Positions 49,968 to 61,008 of a stretch of 64,000 nucleotides of DNA are shown one piece after another; position 1 is the first letter of the stretch; each line of letters opens with the position of its first letter. The notes below the pieces were generated by a model. It did no database searches. It was not told where the DNA came from and saw only the letters and a list, made by a program, of their open reading frames with translations. The position numbers were made by a program, and so were the translations under genes. Where the stretch lies: the NCBI RefSeq assembly GCF_030867145.1, contig NC_134436.1, forward strand, positions 6,572,001 through 6,636,000, in the 5' to 3' direction. Source of the stretch: Opisthocomus hoazin. Taxonomy: Eukaryota; Chordata; Aves; Opisthocomiformes; Opisthocomidae.

Positions 49968-52761
49968 CAAGGCAGCAGTCATCCTAGCAACTCTGATAAG
50001 GGACAAGGAGGACTCTGCATGCAATTTTTGAAGTCTGCTGAGGGGCAACAAGAAAGGCCCACAGCCTTCTGCTTCCTCTCCACAGCTTAAGTCTTTGACA
50101 GCTGTAGAGATAAAAAGTGATTAGTAAGAGTGAAGAAGTCTCAGGTGGTCTGGAAGACTAACTGGTGCTCTTTGCAGTCGCTTCACTTGCAATATGGTCA
50201 TCTTGTACTATCCTCATGTCCCCTGGAAGAAAATTTCATGAGCAAATAAGGTTAAGAGTTAAAAAAAAATATTTTTTTAAAGATATGGCTTCTCATGCTA
50301 TCAGTTTTTTTTTTGCTGGAGAATTGGGTGCGCAGTATGATCCTCAATAACCTGCAAAAGGCACAGGAGTTTTGGTCAAAATATTGCTACCTGCGGCTCC
50401 CTGGCCCTGCCTGGGCAGCTCCTGCCCTCAGTCCATCTGGCATTTATTTCCTTCACTTCTATGTAGGCTGTGCCTTCAGTTGCCCAGACCTTCCTAAATG
50501 GCCCCTCACCACACCATGGGCTCTGCAGTGCCTCACCTGCTGCTGCCCGGGAAGCCCCCGCGAGCCCACCCGGCTTCCCCTCGCACACCAGCCAGCGCAG
50601 GTGGTCCCGGCCGGTGCGTCCCGATGCCCTCAACGGACACGAGGATCAGGCAGGCACCAAGGCTGAGCAGTTCTCACTGCTGCGTGCTTCTCTGCGAAGG
50701 GTGTTGCAGGAAAAGCAGCTTATGAAGATGGTCTAAGCTCACAGTGCATACGCTGCACCAGTCATTGCTTTTCTCTGGGTAGACAGAGAATATCAAGAGC
50801 TCCAGCTAAAGCAATCTTGCAGCAGCCCATCTGTGCAAACCCTCTGAGCAGGCTATGACCAACTCAGGGCCTGTACCTGAAATCTTAAGGGTGAGAAATT
50901 CTACCATGAATTCTCTAAAGCCATTTAAATAATCCTCACACTCAGTACTTTCCCATTAAATAAAAAAACCCCAAAACATGTTTAGAAGTGAGCATGCATT
51001 TTCTTTCTGGCACATTTGAGAAGGAGGTTTACCTGCATCACACTTTAATGCAGCATTAAGCTGTTGGAGGTGCTGAACCTCCTTTCGTTATTCTCACTCT
51101 GAGCTTTTTACTTTCAGCTTGCTCTTGACAGATGCATAACTAGACTAAAGGAAAATGTCTTTGGGACTGGATGTTAATCTGGTGCAGGGATGGAGAGAAT
51201 TTATTCTCCTTTGGAGAATTTACTAAAGTATCTGGCCACAGACAAAACTGACAGAAGAAAATATCAGAACATAGCTTCCCAACAGCATCACCTACACAAT
51301 GAGACAATGCCCGGTCAGACAGTACTGCCGACTTGTGGTGCTCGGCCTCGCTAGCTCTGGCTCAGCTGCTCTCAGCCTAATAAAGGAACAATTAAAGTAA
51401 AAACTAAGACCAACACAAGAAAACCACAATGGATGCTCCATTTGGCTGCTGCAGCACAAGAGCCATGGTGGTACTGAGGACAATCACGAGAGGATCAATA
51501 ACAAACCTGAATCCTGAACATGCATATCATTCATAAATTAGTGACTATAGATACCTCCACACTTCCCCCTTCTGAACTGAACCTTCAAGAATACTTCCAA
51601 CAACAGCCGGTCTCAAGAACAAAGAGCCTACAACCAGCCATGGATTTAGATCATATACATAGACCACAACACATACTAGAGACAGAGCAGTACATAACCA
51701 GGAGTTTACTGAAAGCATATAAAAACAGTTAGTAAAATTTAATAAATTTCACAGTACCACATGCAGGACAATCACATGACTTTTTAGCCTTCTTGACCCA
51801 CCAACTAAGGTCTGCAACAAACAAAGAGAACGAGCAGGTTCCTTAAAGCAGCCCCGAATCTCTGCTGAAGCACAAGTCTGTTGAACCATCAGTCATGAAA
51901 TCATCTGCCACCAGGGAAATCCCACTTTGCTGGGTCACCTGAGGATAGGAAAAAAAATCTCCCACTTCAAGTCTTGCAAGGATAGTTCTAAATTTGCATG
52001 TTAACACTAGCTGCAAACTAACTTCCATCGAGCGGAACAAAGAAAGGTAAATGCAGTCATTAATGAAAACAGGATAACAGTGTCTTGATTTAGTAAGGGT
52101 GAAATCAATGAACAAAAAGAGCTAGAGTACATGGAGAGGTCCTACTGTAAATATCGGGCTTCAAAAGCTGAAGGTGCATCAGAGATGATTAACAGCTAGC
52201 AGGAAAACAACAGATGTGCTGCAGAAGAGAGAAAGACGAGCTATTTTGCCTGTATCAGGTAACTTCATGGATTATCAAAACTTTAGACTGTATATAATAC
52301 TTTCTGAATATAAACAATGTTTGCCTCTTTACAGAGACAGGAAAAAAGCCCTTAAAAAAAAAGAAGCAGAAAAAAGCTTCTTGTAACAATAAATTTTCAT
52401 TCTTTGTGTGAAAAACTTCTCAGAGTCAGCTTTCAATGACTCAATTGAAAATTAATTCCATTCCTGATTATTCAAATTAAAACTAAGACTTTTTGGTTCA
52501 CAGTCTATAATTTTTATTTAACACTAAATTCCTCTTTTTTGAAGAAAGACAGTTTTCAATAAGCTCAACAGAAAACTTCCTAATCATTGTCCTTAATTCA
52601 TATGCTTACATCTAATAGATTGAACAGTACAAATAAGAGGAACTACATCATAGCACTCTAAGTAGTTGCTATCACCACTTACAAATGGTCCTCCTAAAAC
52701 ACCCAGAAGCAGTTACTGAGGACTTGATTATTTGTCATCCCCTCCAAGAGTCATCTTATGA

Positions 52762-52822
52762 CTTCCTCCCCTCCCCCCGCCCCCCCAAAAAAAACACACC
52801 CCAAAAAACAAACCAAAACCCC
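52762..52822. repeat. C/A low-complexity tract
   Basis: Runs of C with one G, then runs of A and CCAAAA-type words, with only C and A over most of about 60 bases. Simple low-complexity DNA. Confidence 0.9.
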
Positions 52823-55800
52823 TACGTTATGAATTATTCCCTGGACAGTGGAAATAGAGGAATTTCTGAGCAACTATGGATCAAAGAAAAGGAAAAGAAA
52901 TTGGCAGAAGTCGGTTTACTGGTTTGGAGGATTCCTTCTAACAGGGTAGTGGTTTGTTTATGCACAGCCGGTAATGCTGTACCCAAGGCCCCAGCGCTGT
53001 GCGTGTGGAAGGGGACTGCCCACCTCTGCCTGACCAGGGCCAGCTGCAGCAGAACTACTGCAGTAAAGCCAATATAAGACTATTTTAACCATAAATCCAG
53101 TTGCATTTCTCAATGTAGTTTGACTTAAAATATTTTCTTCCCTTCGTAGCCTAAAGAAAGATGAAGGAAAACCAAACAAACCTTGCAGGTACCAAACTAA
53201 GATGTGGGAAGCAGAGACACAAAAATGGAGAAAAGAAAGGTTGAATTTACAGCCACATAATCCTATTTCAGCAATAACATGCTAAAAGGATGATTATATT
53301 TCTCCTGTGACATCTGCATGGCAGCATTTTTTATTTGTGCCCATGCACAACCCTCTTAAAGTTCAGAGACTATCTGAACAACAGGGGATTTTCCGCCATT
53401 CCCATGGTGCTGGTCAGACAGACATCACGCACCCCAACATTAGAGTTTGACTTTTTTTCCTATTATCTGAGGAGATAAACATGGCAGTATTTATTTCAGT
53501 GCAAAACCCAATCCTGTCATAGAGCAGAGTTCTGGTAGTAGAAGTAAAAAAAAGGATCTTTTTGGTTTCATCTTACTTTTAGGAAACCAGAGTACTAGAG
53601 TGCTGGAGGGTGTGGTGGGACATGGAGCTGGCCAGAGGTACATCTGCCTAGGTCTCCTGTTTATCAAGAAAACTTTCAAAATCAGAAGGCAGCTTTTATT
53701 TAGACTCTAAATAGAAAAAATTGTTTAAAAGAATGAATTTAAAGGAACTCAATAGAATAGCCATAAAATGGCTTACGCAGAAACCCCTCGCTGCCAAACA
53801 TACTGAGGAGATAGGTCCTTACCTCCAGGCTTGCTTTCAGCCAGCTCCCTTGTTTTCATAGTGACAGGAGCCCCAACATGGCCTCCCTGCCTTCAGGAAG
53901 AAACACTTTTGTTTCCCCAACAGACTAAGAGTCAGTGGAGAAACTACTGTCCTGCAGCTGTGTCACATCTGTTACGAAGGAGGCAAGTCAAAGACTTCAA
54001 CAGGAGCTTCTTTGCCCTTGGCAGGCTCTAGTTTGGACAGTTGAACAACTTCCTCAGATTATGTGATCTGCTGCTTCTCCGAGTAGTTGGGGGTAAAAAA
54101 ATTTAAAAAATAAAGATCTCGGTACCTGCCCAGCAGTGGTGGAGGGCAAGCTGCATGCTTGCTGCAGCACTGGAAGCAGCAAAGGCTCTTCTTGCCACGT
54201 GCTCCCAGGCAGAGCTGGTCCAGCTCCTCCACCTCACAGAGGAACCTCTTCTCTCTTCCCAGGCCCGAGCAGCACTACGTTCACGTCTGCTGAAGGTGCC
54301 ACTGCCCCATGGCTTCAAGATGGACGCGGTCCCCTGCTTAAATCAGACACCTCTGCCCTACTCCTCGACTTATACAAAGAGCCTCTCAGGACGAACAGCC
54401 TTTTTCTTGTACACTTCAATCTTGCTCACTTTTGAGTGATCTCACATGTAGCATAGGATGAGCATATTCCATTTCTGAGCGTTACTCCTTACTATTTAAA
54501 TGTCACATTTCCCTACATTCTCATAACACAACAATTTACACCACAAATATTCACTTTCACGTTACGCTACCCACACTGGAAAGTGAGAAGCGTACTCTTG
54601 ATTACTTTCCTGCTTTGTAGGAAACATAATACATCACTTGGCATTGAAACAAGATATTGAAATGCAATTTGGTAACACACCAATTCCCAAATGAAAAGAA
54701 ACAAAACCCCCAAAATATTTACATACTAGCTTTTTATATAGTTGAACAATTTTTGTATGGGTTGGTAAACAAAAGTATTTCCTGCACTACATACATTTTA
54801 CAGACAATGGAACCTGGCACCACTTTCCATTTTACTCGGTTAATATGAAATTGTGAATACATTCAGCATCTCTTCTTCACTTCAACTTCAAACATCTCTG
54901 CACAAGAGACAGCTCAGGCTGACACACCGTCACCTTCTGAGAGTAGCTCTGTTTTGTGTGTTTTGTTGGGGTATTAAAGGCTATCTTCCCCCAAGTATAT
55001 ACAATCTTGGTTCAACAGATGAGTATATAGCTTGCAGTCTCTTAGGTCAGTGCTAGTTTGGGCACAGCTCTAGGCAGTGTCTAATGAGTGAAGAGATGTC
55101 CTCATTCCCAGAGTAAAACCCCAGAACATCTCCTGGAAGACCTTTCCCAGCGGGTGGCCAGGCTGGGGTGTGCCGAGGGGTCCGGGAGCCACGTGCACAG
55201 CAGTACACACACACTAGGCACTGTGGGAAAACGGTTTTCAGTGCTGCAAATCATGTGCATCATGCTCAACCTCAATAGCTCAGCTCTGGGCTGGAGTTAG
55301 GGCAAAGGCACTGCCTAGAGCTGTGTCTGAACTGCCACCAACACTGCTTACGTGTTCTGCAATGTCTTCTGCTTTCACGAAATTCTTCGGCTGCCCTGAC
55401 AGCAACCCAGGCTTCATTTTGTACAATTTTTTCCCCAACCATCAGTAATGAACTTCATAGAAGAGGTGATTCTCTACTCTGTCTCAAACACAATTTTATC
55501 TCTACAGAGGCCCTGAAAAAGGCTGCCTCTTCTGAAGAGTCAACCCAAGGATGAGCACCCACAATCAATCCCTTTCAAAGATGAAGTGGCACTTCATAAG
55601 TCCTAGCTACCATTAAACTGTAGGATTGCAAGGGGAAAGGTGAGGAAGCTTTTCCCCACCCCCCCAAAAGCACCAACCCCAAATCCCAACGCTCTGCTCC
55701 TTCTCAGATGCCCTACAGAAGGAAACCTCAAGCCCAGCAAGAAAATCCTCCCGGCACATTAATGGCCTCGCAGCAGACTTTACAATAACTCATTGCCCTT

Positions 55801-58800
55801 TAGGGGAATCAAAGAAACAAACATTAGAACACACTGTTCCCCTGAAAGGGGAATTTTGCAGAACTTGCAGTATTTTTCTGGAAACACAAAACGGTTTATG
55901 TAAATGAATTCTTACATCCTTAGCGGGACTTGGACTGCAGAGTCTGGGTATTCAAAAAGAGGAATGTCTAACACGAATTGCAATGCAGCCTAAAAACTAT
56001 CTTGCTTGACAGCATCAATAGCTTCTTTCAACTTCCCAGTCATGATCATCAATAGCATCGGCAGCATTATTTGCTCACAATAATGCAAACAACCAGGAAT
56101 GCCGATTCACAGCATTCGACGGCTTACAAACCTATTTCTAGCTCTGCTATAGAAATAGATTACGTCTCAGTAGTTCTCTGGCAGAACAGGAAGGAGTAAA
56201 GGCAATTTGCAAAGCCCCATCAGTAAAATGGGAATAATAAGGCTTATACATCCAGACACGCCTTCCTCAGTGCTCCACGCTGAACTTCATTAGCACTCAG
56301 CTATTGCAACTCCCTTGTTACAAATGGGTCCAATTTTGTGCTTTGGGTTCTGTGCAGTTGCGTACGACAAAGCTCCATCCCAGTTATGGCAAGGACTCAC
56401 CCAAGACTTGAATTTTTTCTAGGTTGATATTTAGGCAGTATTTGCTTCTAAACCACTCCTGGTACTTCAAAGAGCAATCTAAGGACTGCAGCCAAGAGTA
56501 ACAGAGTGAGAAAGTCAGAGATGACCAACAGGAAGAACCGATGGCAACATGCCTTTGACTACACAAACATAGAAAACAGACACTCATCTGAAGGAGGTGC
56601 ACCAGATTCTGTTGCCATGTTCGCAGAGCTAGTGGCAGTACAAGCTGCTGAGCTTGCTTTTGACTCCAGCACCAGTATAAAAAAATCAGGTTTAATATGG
56701 CCAGTGTTGTATGAACATATCTGTACATCCATTGCCTTATACAGAAAAGTGGTCCTGTGGCTTCCCAAGCAGGGAAGCAGACACCTTTCGTGCCATGCTC
56801 CATCACAAGGCTTTATAACAATGGCCATAGACCAGCCATGTGCAGAAGTGTAATCACAGAAAAAAAGCTAAGCTCAGGACTGGTACAACATGGAAAAACC
56901 CAGCTAGCAGAGAGCAGAACGCATTTAGCCTACCTTACCAGCACTGACCCGAGAAAAGCACAGTGAACCCTAGGGAACAGCTACGAACCAACACAAGATG
57001 TGGTCACTAATCTTTCCGAAGGTGACCAGCTTGTCCCGAGTCGTCTATTGTACTGCATAGAGCAAGGTGAGCAACCAAGGGTGATTTCCAAGAAGGAGAT
57101 GAGCATTCATGATAGATGCTTGCTCCTTTTCAGGGACTTTTGCCTGCTCAGGCTCTGTAAGAGAGCTCACATTACAGAATCGTTTCTGTGCCACAAAACT
57201 AGGCTCTCTCTAGATCTGGGGCAGGTGCTGAACTCCAGCTAGCAAGAATCCTTTGCTGTGCAAACTAGCAGCAGAACTAAAGCCAAGTACTGTCCTGTCT
57301 GCAGATCAAAAACAACCCCACCAAAACACAGTATTCTAAAAAGCTGCAGTTCTGGGCACTTCACAGTCTGGCACAGCGTGCCCTGGGAACAGCCTTTCAG
57401 CATTATTCTCACCTAATTAGCGTTCCTCATTTCTATCAATCTATTCACACTGTGTAGCGACACCTAAGAATGGCAGTCTTGGGTCAGACCAAAAAAAATT
57501 AATCTAACCCAGGGAAAAGAATAAGAACAAGATGAACACAGAGTGATGCTCCCAAGAGCCTGTCCTGCTCTCCAGCAATTTGAGCGAAGTTTCCCAATCC
57601 AGAGCTGATGTCTTTGCACCCAAGACATGCACAGCTCTTTTGTAAGCTTTGAGCCTGGGTACTTTCTTAATATGCACAAGTACAATATAACAAGCTTACC
57701 TGCTGTAATAAAATGTAATCTGGGTAGCACTGAGCATCATCACAGGGAACAACAGCGTTCATGGTTGAGCCCTTGGTACCACCCAGCTGAGCTCACAGAG
57801 GAGAATTCACCTTCTGGAGCTTGACTTGATCCTGGTCTCTGTCAGTTCTATTGGTGATCCTGAAGTCAGGGCCCCACCATTGCACAGATACACAGTAGGG
57901 ACAGTTCCTACACCAAAGGTCTGTCATCTCAGCAGAAAATAAAGCATGAAGAACATTCTTTCAATTTTAGCTGTTAAGAACAAGTGCTCAGAGGGAAGCA
58001 GAGGAGCTTTTCAGCAACCGTCTCCACAAAAAAGCAGCACTAAGCCACTGGCCTTAAACAGATTCCCACAACCTGGGAGATGCAGGGTGAGCTGGGACCA
58101 AGGCAAGATTTTGGTTCCAAAGCAGCAAGGGAAAAGGAAACCACGAGAATATGTCAAGCCATCAAACTGTGATGCTTTTTCAGAAGAAATATCAGAAGCT
58201 CTTCAGAGGGCACTTAATAAATGAAACAGTTATAGGAGACTTCTGAATTATAAATGAAGTAACTGAAGATAATTTTTTTTCTTTTTTTGGAATAGGTTAT
58301 TCATCAAAAAACCTCTGATGAGTCAAGACAATGCATTACAAATGGACTTTTTCTCTCTGAGAAGAATTATTGCTGCTGATGGTTTTTTTCCTCATTGAAA
58401 AGCAAATCAGACACTTCGAAGTCCCTGATTTATTACTGCACCGATTTCCATGAACATTAGTTTGCTCTAGCTTTGAGTTAGAAAAAGGCTTTTGGAAGAA
58501 CAATAATCAATGAATATATAATGTGGGGGAATCAAGCAATCAGAAATAGTAATTAGTTCAGTGCCTAATTCAAGGACGTGTTATCCATGATTATTGTGCG
58601 AAAACCAGAATTTTCTATTTGTGCATTCAGGCAGGTTTTAACTATTGTCCAAAAACTAAGGTGGTTTCCCCCCAGAGGTACCTTTTCTGAACAGGAGGGA
58701 TTACAGACGCTTGGCACTGGCTGCAGAACCGACAGGAGAACTAAGCAGACATTTGGAAGGCCAAAGTGAACAGACTACAGTGCAAGGGCAAACAGCTTAA

Positions 58801-60939
58801 ACGAAACAAAACCCTCACAATGGACACTCTTGCTCACATACAGAGGGTTTAAGGTTGTGATTGCAGGGGATCACAAAGCTGCAGCCTCACCTAAGATTTC
58901 TTTATTCTGGACTGGGACTTTTCACCCGAAGAGAGCGCATATGTGTGTGTGTGCATTACCTTCCCATCGACAGCCTCGCCACACCTTCCTGAAGACATCC
59001 CTGTGCGCAGTTGCTGCAGGCTGCTGGTGGGAACATCTAAATGCAGGCACAGGTACAACGGGCCAGATGTGCTGCAGGCCAGTGCTTCCCAGTGGGTGCC
59101 CCACAGCCACGAGCGTGCCAGGAGGGGCAGAAGGTCCCCGTGTCTGAGCTGCCCTTGGGTGTGTGGGCAGCTTGGGCTGAGCTCCCAAACAGGGCACTGA
59201 AGCTCTTGGGGATTCAGAGGGGTCTGTGGGAGATGTGACTCTTCCAAAGGTGATATTCTACGTTGGGAAAATAAATAATTCCTTTTCCACAAAATGGATG
59301 TTTGGGCTGTGATTTAGAAAACTTAATTTTGGAAAAATGTTTCAAATTTAATTTCTCACAAATGTTCACGTTTCATTGTTACGCAGGTGGAAGTTGTCTC
59401 CACCTGCACCATGTTCATGGGCAGTTTGTCTCACTATCTACAGCACAACAGTTCTTTGCAGCTTTTTCTCTGTTAAGTCACCCAGTTCCAGAAATTTTTA
59501 CTTCACTAGCAGGGAACTACACAGTGAATGAGCAGAGCTGTAACATAAGTATGCTCATAGTCAGGCACCTACTCTGGAATTCTGCACTACAGAAATTTCA
59601 AGCTAAAGATCTTTAAAAAAAAAAAAAGTCATTATTTTTACTTTGGCCTTCAGTTTCGATTTCTTAAAATAATTTTGTTTCTTTTCAAAATGAAACTTAA
59701 AAAAAAACCAAAAAACAAAAAAAACAACAAAGCAGAAACAGAAGTATTTATTTTCCCAAGCTGAAGACATGTGTGGGTTTGCTCACATTTATTAAAAAAA
59801 AATAAATTTTGGTTTGTTTATTAACACACACGTCATCCTGTTTGGATACAGCAGTGTATAAAACAAAATCTGCCATGTAACTACAAGGCAATGCTAGCAT
59901 CCCCAGCAGCAGTGAATCTGAGAGCAATTTTCCTCCTCTAATAGCAGACAGGACCACTCACCACCACCTTATGGCAATTCACCTGTGCAAAGACTAGAAA
60001 AAGCACAAATTGCTTTGGTCCAGGCAGAACTGAGGAGTGAACTGCTATTTAATATGTACACCACAGATCACATCCAAATGAGACAGTTATCACCCAAAAG
60101 ATTACTTCTTTCCATTCCAAGGAACTGGTGTTTAAGTTGAGCAGAGTGCTTCAAAATGTGAAGCATAATTAAGCAGAATCTAAGTACCAATAAAGCTCTA
60201 TTTGCATCGAAGAAACTGCTCAAAAAATATTGTTCCAATACACATCCAGATTTTTCAGTAGGACACAGGAAACCGCCAAAATGCCTTCGCTCATGCAAAA
60301 AGGCTTTCTGCTGAAACCCACAGCACGCAGCTGCGGGGGAGCTGACAGCACCCGACCTGGGTGGCAGCTCCAGGAACGGAGACTTGGCCGTGGGTGATAC
60401 TGCTGTAGATGGGGTGTTGCGAGGGGCAGCACCGACACCTCAAGCATTTAAGTGGATCTGATCTCAGGCAACATATGGAAGCAACCAGTAGTGCTTGGAC
60501 TTCTGGTTCATAAAAAGCACTAGTGTCCTAATTTCTGGTTTGCCAAGACACTGAACAAGAAGTGGGTCTTCAGCACACTAATGTAGATGGACGATGCCCA
60601 AAACACCTTTCTGCCACTTGTGTCTCCTTAAACGCAGCCTACAAATGTCTTCCTGACTCAGAAACAGAGCTGCTTTAGTACTCAAACTCTTCAACCACAT
60701 CTTTACCTGTTGTGCTCAAGCATTTTGAATGCAGACAGCTATAAATCAGGTACTTTTTGTACATGTGCACCACTGCCCAGGACTGAGGCCATTAGCTCAA
60801 ACTCCTCATCCAAATAAATGCTAGCTCCTGATGTTAATGAAAAAAAGTACAAAGAAAATTCCAACACCCTAGATTCTTTGGAGTTAGTAGGACTTCAGTG
60901 TGAAAGCAGTAATTTGTTTCAAGACATCCAATGGAGATT

Positions 60940-61008
60940 TTACTGGGGGGTTGGACTAGATGACCCACAGAGATCCCTTCCAACCCCAAACCTTCTGTGA
61001 TTCTGTGA
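60940..61008 (+). mobile_element. CR1 LINE 3' end, short fragment
   Basis: The plus strand reads ggggggttggactagatgac, then gatcccttccaacc and a terminal TTCTGTGATTCTGTGA octamer repeat, a diagnostic CR1 3' terminus. About 70 bases are visible; sequence upstream of 60940 is not clearly CR1. Confidence 0.85.

Noticed and set aside
54103-54439. Overlapping frames of 71-99 codons on both strands
   Set aside because: No family resemblance, no splice context and frames open on both strands; chance frames inside intronic DNA.
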